Below are positions 9,259 through 16,513 of a stretch of 45,082 bases of DNA, one piece after another. The position numbers were made by a program, and so were the translations under genes. A model generated the notes under the pieces. The model saw only the letters and a list, made by a program, of their open reading frames with translations. It was not told where the DNA came from and made no database searches. Positions within the stretch are counted from its first letter, which is position 1. Each line of letters begins with the position of its first letter. This DNA is from Mesorhizobium comanense (lineage in GTDB: Bacteria; Pseudomonadota; Alphaproteobacteria; Rhizobiales; Rhizobiaceae). The stretch spans positions 1 to 45,082 of the forward strand of contig NZ_SCNN01000037.1 of assembly GCF_005503535.1 (NCBI RefSeq), in the 5' to 3' direction.

Positions 9259-11286
9259 ATGGCGACAAGCCATTCCGCCCTGGGGAAGAAGCAGCCTTTC
9301 TGGATGCCAGATACGGAAGATATCATAGCCGCGCTCGGCAACGAGCCTCCGCTAATCGCAGACGGCCGCAGCCGCCCGCCAGACCGGCGCGAGGTTTCGG
9401 CGCGCTGGCTGTCGGGCACATTTCTCACGGGGGTGACCTCGAGCGTGCTGATGGGCGTGGCGCTGTTTGCGGCGCTCGACGGCCGCCAGCAACTTGCGAC
9501 GCCGCCCGAGATCGCCGAGCTGACCAGCCTTGCCAGCGGCGGCGATTCCGGCGAGATCGCCAAGACGACCAGGCTGGTGGCACCGCGCCAGATCGCCAAG
9601 GCCAAGGACCGCCGGCGCATGGAAGTGTCGATGGTGACCAAGGTCGGCGACCGCGACGTCATCCACACGATGCCCTTTGAGCAGATCAAGATGGCCCTGG
9701 CCGCCGGCCACACGACCAGCCGCCCTTATCCGCCTTTCGACCCGCTGCAGGTGTTCGGCGACGACGGCGACGACAATGCCGGCCAGCCGGCGAATCCGGC
9801 CGCCACCGCCGGCCAGATCTACGGTGCCAAGGTCGAAAGCGAGATGAGCCTCAAGACCGTCGATTTCCCGATCGAGACGGCATCCTTCGATGAAAAGAGT
9901 GACTTGTCCGCCGACGAGGTGGAAAAGGTGGTGCGCGGGGCAGGCTCGGGCCTGAGCGACGGCGCCGTGCAGGTCGCTTCACTTCACTATGTCGACCCGC
10001 AGCGATTCGGCGAAGCCTTTGCCGAGAGCATGGCAGGCTCCTACGACGTCAAGGTCGTGCCGGAAAACGTCTCGGTATCGCAGCGCGGCATTGCTGACGA
10101 CCATATGCCGGCTTTCGCTGAGGAAATCATTCCCTTTACCAAGGATCTCGACATCACCGAGGCCTTCGCTGATTCGGGCTATGCGGGCGAAGACGCCACC
10201 GGCATGGCCGAAGCGATTGGGAAATTATTGAACGCGCCGGCGCTCAAGGCAGGCACCGTGCTGCGTGTCGGTCTCGAGGTGCATGGCGATGCCGCCAAGG
10301 TGGTCCGCACCAGCGTCTACGACAAGACCCAGCACATCGTCACCATCGCGCTCGACGACCACGGCCAGTATGTGCCGGCGCAGGAGCCGGAGCCCAATCC
10401 CGAATTGCTGACCGCGTTCAACGATTCGACGCCAGTGGTGGTGCGCGGCAATCTGCCCAACATCTATGACGGCATCTATCGCGCCGCTTATTCCTACGGC
10501 ATGTCGAAGAAGCTGACGCAGCAACTGGTCAAGCTGCTGGCATCCGACGTTGACTTCCAGTCGCGGCTCGGCCCGTCGGATCGTCTCGACGTGCTGTTCT
10601 CCCAGCCCGACGGCGACGACCAGGCGTCCGACGAATCCGAACTGCTCTATGTCTCATCAATTTTTGGCGGGCAGACGCGCAATTTCTATCGCTTCCAGAT
10701 GCAGGACGGCAGCACCGACTATTTCGACGAGAACGGCAGCAGCGCCCGGCAGTTCTTGCTGCGCAAACCGGTTCCAAACGGTCGCTTTACGTCCGGTTTC
10801 GGTGGAAGGGTGCATCCCGTTCTCGGCTACTTCAAGATGCACACAGGCGTGGATTGGGCCGCGCCCTCCGGCACGCCCATCATTGCCGCCGGTAATGGCG
10901 TCGTCGTGAAAGCGGGCTGGGCCGGCGGCTACGGCAAGCAGACGGTCATCCAGCACGCCAACGGCTACCAAACGACCTACAATCACCAGAGCAGAATTGC
11001 TGACGCAATGAAGCCGGGCGTCAAAATAAGACAAGGCCAGGTCATTGGCTATGTTGGATCGACCGGCCTCTCGACGGGCAATCATTTGCATTTCGAAATC
11101 GCCGTCAATGGCGCCAAAGTCGATCCGATGCGCGTCCGCCTGCCCGTCGGCAAAGTGCTGAAGGATGATGACCTAGTCGCCTTCAAGCGCGAGCGCGAGC
11201 GCATCGATGCCTTGCTCAAGCAGGAAGACAGCGACCAGTTCAAGGTCGCGAGTACAAAAGTCGAAGACTGTGCAACAATTTGCTAA
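9259..11286 (+). CDS. M23-family peptidoglycan endopeptidase (LytM type), membrane anchored
   Basis: A 675-residue protein with a transmembrane segment near residues 50-72 (FLTGVTSSVLMGVALFAAL), a long linker and degenerate LysM/opacity-like middle, and a C-terminal LytM domain. The zinc and catalytic residues are complete: His528 and Asp532 in KMHTGVDWAAP, then His609 and His611 in NHLHFE. The last residues (KVEDCATIC) are encoded by the left arm of a perfect hairpin, which suggests the original C terminus was replaced. Expected to cut peptide cross-links in the wall during growth or division. Confidence 0.93.
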   Translation: MATSHSALGKKQPFWMPDTEDIIAALGNEPPLIADGRSRPPDRREVSARWLSGTFLTGVTSSVLMGVALFAALDGRQQLATPPEIAELTSLASGGDSGEIAKTTRLVAPRQIAKAKDRRRMEVSMVTKVGDRDVIHTMPFEQIKMALAAGHTTSRPYPPFDPLQVFGDDGDDNAGQPANPAATAGQIYGAKVESEMSLKTVDFPIETASFDEKSDLSADEVEKVVRGAGSGLSDGAVQVASLHYVDPQRFGEAFAESMAGSYDVKVVPENVSVSQRGIADDHMPAFAEEIIPFTKDLDITEAFADSGYAGEDATGMAEAIGKLLNAPALKAGTVLRVGLEVHGDAAKVVRTSVYDKTQHIVTIALDDHGQYVPAQEPEPNPELLTAFNDSTPVVVRGNLPNIYDGIYRAAYSYGMSKKLTQQLVKLLASDVDFQSRLGPSDRLDVLFSQPDGDDQASDESELLYVSSIFGGQTRNFYRFQMQDGSTDYFDENGSSARQFLLRKPVPNGRFTSGFGGRVHPVLGYFKMHTGVDWAAPSGTPIIAAGNGVVVKAGWAGGYGKQTVIQHANGYQTTYNHQSRIADAMKPGVKIRQGQVIGYVGSTGLSTGNHLHFEIAVNGAKVDPMRVRLPVGKVLKDDDLVAFKRERERIDALLKQEDSDQFKVASTKVEDCATIC

Positions 11287-11302
11287 ATTGTTGCACAGTC
11301 TT
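11264..11302 (+). terminator. Perfect 18-bp inverted repeat spanning the M23 stop codon
   Basis: Arms AAGACTGTGCAACAATTT (11264-11281) and AAATTGTTGCACAGTCTT (11285-11302) are exact reverse complements around the 3-nt loop GCT. The TAA stop at 11284-11286 lies across the loop and right arm. The hairpin could end transcription, but only TT follows and the stem is AT-rich at its top. It may equally be a small inserted palindromic repeat. Confidence 0.6.
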
Positions 11303-11362
11303 GAAGCGATATCTCGGGCATAGCTCCGAGCCAGTCGCTGTCATTGCGGTGGAGAAGTGCCT

Positions 11363-12031
11363 ATGAACGGCAATACGATATTTGCAGCTGCATCAATGGC
11401 GCAGATGATCGCTTTTTCGTTGCCTGTCCAAGCGAACGCGCATCCTCACGTCTTTGCCGAAGCACAGCTCCGTGTCATACTCTCTGCGGATCAATCGTCC
11501 GTCACTTCCCTGCAACATTTGTGGCGCTTCGACGAGATATTTTCCAGCACGGTGATGATGGAGTTCGATAAGAATCTTGACCTCCAGCTCGATCAATCGG
11601 AAATGAAGCTTGTTTCCGAGACAGTCTACGCGTCGCTGGCAGATTATAACTATTTTCAGATCGTGACCGTTGACGGAAAAGACATCTTGATGAATTCTCC
11701 ACCTGCGCTTACGACAAAATTTGAGAATGACCAGCTCATTGTCTCGTTTGAATCAAAGCCCAACAAGCCCTTGAGGCTTGCCGGAAGAATTGATCTCGGA
11801 GTTTACGATCCGACCTTCTACACAGCCATCGATTTTCTGACGGATGACAATCTGGTAGTTGATCAATTGCCCGCTGCGTGCACTCGCGCGGTCATCCGAC
11901 CCAACGCCGATGAAGCCATTTCACAGAACCAGAAAACCCTCACGGATGCGTTTTTCAACGATCCCACCGGGACTGATATGAGCAAGATATTTGCGACGAA
12001 ACTTGAATTGTCCTGTGGCGCAAAGGGTTAA
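11363..12031 (+). CDS. DUF1007 family exported protein
   Basis: A 222-residue exported protein matching DUF1007: mature start HPHVFAEAQLRVIL, LQHLWRFDEIFSSTVMMEFDKN, YNYFQIVTVDGK and the YDPTFYTAIDF block. The ATG at 11363 has GGAGAAG seven bases upstream. DUF1007 genes usually stand beside a NicO/RcnA-type nickel-cobalt permease and are annotated as ABC-type substrate-binding proteins, though the role is not proven. No such permease is present here, so this is an isolated copy at the edge of the copper cassette. Confidence 0.85.
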   Translation: MNGNTIFAAASMAQMIAFSLPVQANAHPHVFAEAQLRVILSADQSSVTSLQHLWRFDEIFSSTVMMEFDKNLDLQLDQSEMKLVSETVYASLADYNYFQIVTVDGKDILMNSPPALTTKFENDQLIVSFESKPNKPLRLAGRIDLGVYDPTFYTAIDFLTDDNLVVDQLPAACTRAVIRPNADEAISQNQKTLTDAFFNDPTGTDMSKIFATKLELSCGAKG

Positions 12032-12040
12032 CAGGCTGAC

Positions 12041-12370
12041 GATTGCGACTCTGGCGCCAGCGTCGCCTCTTCCCGGTGGTGCTTGTCCTCCAGTGCCAGA
12101 AAATCCTTGGTCGGATGACTTCGTTGTCGAACTTCGCCTGGGGAACTCGCCGTCGATCCGCGCCCTGATCTCCCGCAGGGCGGAGCGCCGTGTGTGCCGT
12201 TCGTCGGGGCACGGATAAACCGTCAGCCCACGTGCGGCCGCGTCAATAGCGAGGCGGCCGAGACCGATGCCTCGGCTATGGAAAATAGTGCCGGTCGCGC
12301 AGCATGGCGATGGCGTTGATTTGGCGGAAAGCTTTGCGGGCCTGGCTTCGATCCGGCTCGGATTACCATC
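12041..12370 (-). pseudogene. Frame-broken coding relic, unrecognised
   Basis: On the minus strand three frames in succession give protein-like text: RKAFRQINAIAMLRDRHYF near 12350-12290, then IGLGRLAIDAAARGLTVYPC with DERHT near 12265-12190, then RSHPTKDFLALEDKHHREEA to a stop near 12040. The order is consistent with one gene carrying at least two frameshifts. No family was identified. This rests on pattern judgement only. Confidence 0.35.
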
Positions 12371-12624
12371 TATCTATTTCGCCTTTGTACCGTTTCCGAT
12401 CCTTTCATCTGTCTGCTTTTTGCAGATACCGGAAGGCCGCATCCACCAATCCTAACGGCAACAAGCGTGAAAACTCCGGGGCTAGCGGGACAACATCGTA
12501 TGCCACGAGGCGAGGGGCCAACGATCAATGAAGGCGCGCAAACGCGCTGGGTATCCGCCAAGGGCGTGAGGCATATCTATCTAACACCTACTAACCCGGT
12601 GGGCCAAATTGGGAACCGACCGCG

Positions 12625-12673
12625 CTGTCATCTGATCGGACGCGACCCGCGCTTTCATCTGACCGGACGCGAC
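12625..12673. repeat. Two direct repeats with 27-bp period
   Basis: CTGTCATCTGATCGGACGCG-AC (12625-12646) is repeated as CTTTCATCTGACCGGACGCG-AC (12652-12673), with 20 of 22 positions identical. Multiple direct copies of a ~20-nt box are typical of transposase-binding ends of IS21-like elements. No transposase is attached, so this could be a solo IS end. Confidence 0.6.
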
Positions 12674-12717
12674 GGTGGGCTCTTTCAACGCGTGACAAGC
12701 GAGGCAATCGTTCCGTC

Positions 12718-12740
12718 TGTTTGTTTCCCCGGAACAAACA
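12718..12740. promoter_or_regulatory. Inverted repeat upstream of the copper-storage cassette
   Basis: TGTTTGTT (12718-12725) and AACAAACA (12733-12740) form a perfect 8-bp dyad with a 7-nt GC-rich centre, ending 26 nt before the first ATG of the cassette. The position suits a repressor or activator operator. It does not match the CueR-type boxes seen elsewhere in the window. Confidence 0.4.
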
Positions 12741-12766
12741 TCGACAGATGCTCGTTAGCCCACAAA

Positions 12767-13126
12767 ATGAAGGCTATCAGTTCCGTGAGCGATCGGCGGC
12801 CAAACACCCTCATCCAAATAACGATCTGCATCGCGGTAATGGTGATGTTTGGGGCCGCTATGTCGGCGCACGCAGCTCATTCGTTTATGCACAGGGCTCC
12901 CCTGGGAGGCGCAGCGATGTCTGGACCAAGCGGGGTGCCCGATTGCGATAAAGTTTTCAAGAGTGGGAATTGTTGTATGGCTTTGCATTGCGCGGTCGGC
13001 GTTGCCACCGGGGCGGCAAGGCCGGCATTTCGTCCGTTTAGTTCGGGAGCTGTTGCAGAGGCGCCGAACGAATTTCCGTCTCAGGCTAAAGGCCGGCTGG
13101 AGCGACCGCCCAAGCAATCCTCTTGA
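12767..13126 (+). CDS. Small exported Cys/Met/His protein of a copper cassette
   Basis: The product (119 residues from ATG 12767) has an N-terminal hydrophobic segment (LIQITICIAVMVMFGAAMSAHA). The mature part carries HSFMHRA, a DCDKVFKSGNCCMALHC cluster with four Cys, and a Pro/Ser-rich tail. The open frame extends upstream to 12467 but without features. The spacing of Met, His and Cys resembles small periplasmic proteins found in copper-resistance operons. It precedes the DUF305 and Csp genes by 76 nt. The metal role is inferred from composition and neighbours. Confidence 0.6.
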   Translation: MKAISSVSDRRPNTLIQITICIAVMVMFGAAMSAHAAHSFMHRAPLGGAAMSGPSGVPDCDKVFKSGNCCMALHCAVGVATGAARPAFRPFSSGAVAEAPNEFPSQAKGRLERPPKQSS

Positions 13127-13202
13127 GCGAAATTGCGTTGGTTCATCGGATAGACGCAGCGTAGCTGCCTAGCCGTCTACTTAGAACGACAGGAGAATGA
13201 TC

Positions 13203-13619
13203 ATGCGTAACGTCATCGCCACCCTTACGATCGCCACTTTACTCGCAGGCACAAGTTCGGTGGCCTTCAGCCAAGAGAACCCCCTCCCAGAGCAATGCCG
13301 TCAAGCCGGCACTGAACAAATGTCTGGCATGGAAACGCCCAAGATGGACGCATCCGGCATGGACGAGGCCCACCAAGCATACATGGCGTCAATGACGAAA
13401 ATGGAGCCAGCCATGATGGAAGGTATCAGAGCCAAGGATGCCGACGTGGCCTTTATCTGCGGGATGATCGCCCATCACCAGGGCGCTATCGATATGGCGG
13501 AGGTCGAGCTCAAATACGGCGACAACGCCGACGCTAAGAAAAAGGCGCGGATGGTCATTGATGCTCAGAAGAAGGAAATCAAGGACTACACGAAGTGGCT
13601 CAAGACCAATGCAAAATAG
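13203..13619 (+). CDS. DUF305 family exported protein (CopM-like)
   Basis: A 138-residue exported protein with signal peptide cleaved near AFSQ. It has the DUF305 hallmark FICGMIAHHQGAIDMAE, plus Met-rich stretches (EQMSGMETPKMDASGMDE). The ATG at 13203 is favoured over 13197 because AGGAG at 13191-13195 is then seven bases away. The cyanobacterial DUF305 protein CopM binds copper in the periplasm. With the Csp gene 45 nt downstream, copper binding is the most economical role, though direct evidence is lacking. Confidence 0.88.
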   Translation: MRNVIATLTIATLLAGTSSVAFSQENPLPEQCRQAGTEQMSGMETPKMDASGMDEAHQAYMASMTKMEPAMMEGIRAKDADVAFICGMIAHHQGAIDMAEVELKYGDNADAKKKARMVIDAQKKEIKDYTKWLKTNAK

Positions 13620-13664
13620 TCAAGCGCACCCGCGTTCGATACGAGCATTTAAAGGAGAATTTCC

Positions 13665-13997
13665 ATGTACCAACTGAGTCCAAAAATGAGGGCCTGCATC
13701 GAGGAATGCTTGCGCTGCTATTCAACATGCCTTTCGACTGCGATGGGTCACTGTCTGGAAATGGGCGGAGAGCACACCGAGAGGAAGCATTTCACCTTGA
13801 TGATGGCCTGCGCCGAAATCTGCCGAACATCGGCACATTTCATGTTGCTCGGCTCCGAGCACCACAAGCATGTTTGCCGTGAGTGCGCCGAAATCTGCAG
13901 CCAATGCGCAAACGACTGCGAACGCCTCGGCGACATGCAAGAATGCGTTGACGTCTGCCGCCAGTGTGCCGAATGCTGCGCCAGGATGGCCGCATAG
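13665..13997 (+). CDS. csp3: Four-helix-bundle copper storage protein, cytosolic Csp3-like (DUF326)
   Basis: A 110-residue all-helical protein with 17 Cys spaced as CxxxC and CxxC along four helices (ACIEECLRCYSTC, ACAEIC, VCRECAEICSQCANDC, ECVDVCRQCAECC). This is the pattern of the Csp proteins, which hold many Cu(I) ions inside a four-helix bundle. There is no signal peptide, unlike Csp1, so it should be the cytosolic Csp3 type. AAAGGAG lies seven bases before the ATG. It is the third gene of a likely operon with the DUF305 gene. Confidence 0.9.
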   Translation: MYQLSPKMRACIEECLRCYSTCLSTAMGHCLEMGGEHTERKHFTLMMACAEICRTSAHFMLLGSEHHKHVCRECAEICSQCANDCERLGDMQECVDVCRQCAECCARMAA

Positions 13998-14773
13998 TCA
14001 AAAATCAAAATGGGGCGCTGGATCTCAGCGTCCCGTTTTCTGTTGGAGCGCCGATAGCGGGACGGCGGCACGCCGCTCAGACTGCCTCGGTTGCCACTGG
14101 GCGTACTCCAGTCTTTGGTAGGAAATTCGCTCTCGCAGGCTGTTGAAAACTGTTTTGTTCACGGAACGTATTAGAATCGAAAGGGGCACAAATGCGACTC
14201 AAGGCGCGTGCCTCTCGGACTTTTCATCAAACTGCTCGCCGATACCGGCGGACGAAATGGCTCGCTCAGCTCCGCCGCGACGCTTGCACCTGAGGCGGCT
14301 CGCCGTCCGAGCGGCGGATTTTGACTTCAACCGACATCAGGGCTTGGCGCGCATTTTCTTAAGGTTAGACGCGGAGTGTGGTTTGGGACAGCATTCAACT
14401 CGGACGTTCCATGCCAAAGTCTCCGTCAGCACCGGTTGCTTCCTAGTCAATTGCTTTGCGGCAAAGCCAACAAAGCGGACTCTTTGGCCGATGCCCTGAG
14501 GAGCGCTCGTGCAATGGCACCCCCGGCAGATGGCGAGAGGTGCCGCCGGACGTGCGGAATGTAGGGCGAAACTCGTCACACTCGATTGTCGGCGGGAAGC
14601 CGTACATCCGTCTAGAGCGCCACGGCTCAAACGAGTTCCGACTCCTGCAAAGACGCGCCAGCACGACGGGGTGAGTGCCGAAAACGATCAGTGGCACCGC
14701 ATAAGGCGGAGCCCCGCCCCGTACATTGCCATCGGCATTCATTTCGCGCACATCCCCGCCGTCACCGCAGGGG
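13998..14773. other. 776-nt gap without a convincing gene
   Basis: Several overlapping frames of 70-170 codons exist on both strands, but none has a ribosome binding site, a recognisable motif or a sensible composition. A GGCTGTTGAAAAC sequence at 14139-14151 resembles common IS termini, but no partner end was found. Confidence 0.4.
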
Positions 14774-15709
14774 CTATTGGAAACCTTCGCCGGGGGCGAC
14801 TGACGCGAAGCCACCTTTGATCTCGGCCACCTGCGCTGCACCAGATTTTGCGCCGTGGATCCAGGCCCGGTTTGTGCTGACTGAATAGAGCGGCTGATAG
14901 TCCGGGAGATCGCTGTCCCGCAGAACAAGGTTACTGAGGTTGTCCAGAATGAAGGTGCCACTGCCAGTGCTCACAGACAGCACGGCGTGGAAGAAATTTC
15001 TCCTGCGGTCCTGGAGAACAACGAGCGACATGCTCTGCGCCGGAATGCCGGCCCGAAGCAAAGCCGTCATCTTGAGGATGGCGAAATCCTCGCAGTCGCC
15101 GGCTCGGTGATCGAGAATCTCCAAAGGCTTCGCCCAATAGTCGAATTTCCCGTAGACTGCGCCGTCTTTCTTGTAGGCGATCAGGCGGTTTACGCTGCTG
15201 TTGACGAAGGACAGCTTGTCGCTGAACGCTTTGCCCCGAACCACGTCGATGATGGCGGCAAAAGCGGCGCTCTTGCGCTCGCAGGCGCTGCCCGCGGAGC
15301 AGCCGACGATCGCCTCGTAGACTGGCGCCCAGCGCGCCGACGCGGGAAAGTTGCGCATCGACAAGGCGACCGATCCGAACACGCCCGGGATTATCGCCGC
15401 CGTCTGCATGGAATCTATCCCGATATTGCTCTGCGGCGTCGAAGGGCCGGCCTCGCGCTCCGCGGTGGTCGGGCCGTAGCCGCGGGAAAGCATACCAAGC
15501 TGGTAGGCTGCGGCAGGTTGCCAAGACCGTTGCCTCTCCAGCGACACGCCACCGAGATAGGACGGCGCCCGGAGCTGTTCCAGCGGCGCGCCACCAGGGA
15601 CGGGTTTGTCGAAATTGTCGCTCGCGAGCGAAGGCTGCGCCGTACTTGCAAGGCCGATTGCCAGCAACAGGACCTTGAGTCTGCCCAGAGCAGTTTGTTG
15701 TTGTTTCAT
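14774..15709 (-). CDS. Second LapG-like transglutaminase-like cysteine proteinase (BTLCP)
   Basis: A 311-residue exported protein, longer than the 207-residue relative at 6467-7090 because of a ~90-residue N-terminal region after the signal peptide. The catalytic set is complete: RAGDCEDFAILKM (Cys with flanking acidic residues), FFHAVLSV (His) and FILDNL (Asp). ATG 15709 is chosen over the GTG at 15718 because AAGGTGG then sits at normal distance. It is the last gene of a minus-strand series, 203 nt after the CPxC membrane gene. The substrate is unknown. Confidence 0.9.
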   Translation of the reverse strand: MKQQQTALGRLKVLLLAIGLASTAQPSLASDNFDKPVPGGAPLEQLRAPSYLGGVSLERQRSWQPAAAYQLGMLSRGYGPTTAEREAGPSTPQSNIGIDSMQTAAIIPGVFGSVALSMRNFPASARWAPVYEAIVGCSAGSACERKSAAFAAIIDVVRGKAFSDKLSFVNSSVNRLIAYKKDGAVYGKFDYWAKPLEILDHRAGDCEDFAILKMTALLRAGIPAQSMSLVVLQDRRRNFFHAVLSVSTGSGTFILDNLSNLVLRDSDLPDYQPLYSVSTNRAWIHGAKSGAAQVAEIKGGFASVAPGEGFQ

Positions 15710-15912
15710 AGCGCCCACCTTTGATTGTGGACGCTATCAATCTTGTCTCAAGTTATTGGAAAGGAAGGTGGATAACGTTGCCGAAAATAGCTTTGTCTAT
15801 TTTGTGTAAAATTGTATTCAGATGATTTTACGTACGGCCCATTCCACCGCAGCTTGAATCGATGCTCGCAGCTGGTCGTTCGGCTGCGAACGCCCAATCA
15901 ATTTGTTGAGCT

Positions 15913-16356
15913 CTAGGCGGTTGCCGGAGGCTGATCGCGGAAGGGCGACGACTGGAGAGACGATACGGCCCGGTAGTTGCGCCACCGGATGAGGACGGCG
16001 ACCATTGTGACGAGCGCTCCGCCAGCCGCCAAATACAGCCGCACGGGTTCCAGATAGGTCAGCAACGCGTTTGCGCCGAACATAAAGAGCAGCAGCTTGT
16101 TACAGATCGGGCAAGCGATGCCGATATAATTGGCAATCCCGCCAACGCTCGCGAGCTTGAGCGCGCATGCGGGCACCGGGATGGCCACATAGACGCCAAG
16201 CAAAAGCGCCTGAAGGGCGAGCAACGCGACTTCGAAGCCGCTTGTCGGCGTCATTCGGATAAAAAACGGATTGGCCCATAGGGCTGCCACCGTCCCAAGC
16301 ATTGCGAAAGAAGCAATCGCGACCAAAACTCCCTTTGCATACGAGCCAACCGTCAT
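15913..16356 (-). CDS. Four-helix membrane protein with CPxC motif
   Basis: The 147-residue protein has four predicted membrane helices (residues ~8-28, 42-62, 70-105, 112-135). A conserved-looking IGIACPICNKLLLFMFG motif sits at the third. TAAGGAG precedes the ATG at 16356; a longer frame to 16614 overlaps the end of the PBP gene and lacks features. A CPxC pair in a membrane helix could act in thiol redox chemistry or bind a soft metal. No family name was recognised. It starts 157 nt downstream of the PBP stop. Confidence 0.7.
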   Translation of the reverse strand: MTVGSYAKGVLVAIASFAMLGTVAALWANPFFIRMTPTSGFEVALLALQALLLGVYVAIPVPACALKLASVGGIANYIGIACPICNKLLLFMFGANALLTYLEPVRLYLAAGGALVTMVAVLIRWRNYRAVSSLQSSPFRDQPPATA

Positions 16357-16513
16357 TTCGATCTCCTTATTTGGTGTCTTGGCAGGTGCTGGTAGCTCGA
16401 TCGCAAAAAGACCAAGCCCGTCCGCAGATGCTACTAGGTTGCGCAAGAAACAGCTGAATATGGGGCAGAGTCGCACATGAACGCCTGAAGCCCGTCGTGT
16501 TCTTTGGACTTTC

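Larger units (their letters stand above)
12032..12766. other. Gene-poor junction between DUF1007 and the copper cassette
   Basis: Apart from the minus-strand relic, this stretch holds a pair of 22-nt direct repeats (12625-12673) and an inverted repeat close to the next gene (12718-12740). It looks like a recombination junction: nothing in it is intact. Confidence 0.5.

Noticed and set aside
14139..14151. GGCTGTTGAAAAC as an IS terminus
   Set aside because: No mate end, target duplication or transposase within the gap.
14443..14961. 172-codon minus-strand frame in the gap after csp3
   Set aside because: It overlaps the end of the LapG-like gene in another frame, and its composition looks random.
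15818..15920. Minus-strand frame reading NKLIGRSQPNDQLRASIQAA and on to a stop
   Set aside because: Protein-like, but only ~33 codons without start or known family; may be a tail of a lost gene, too little to call.
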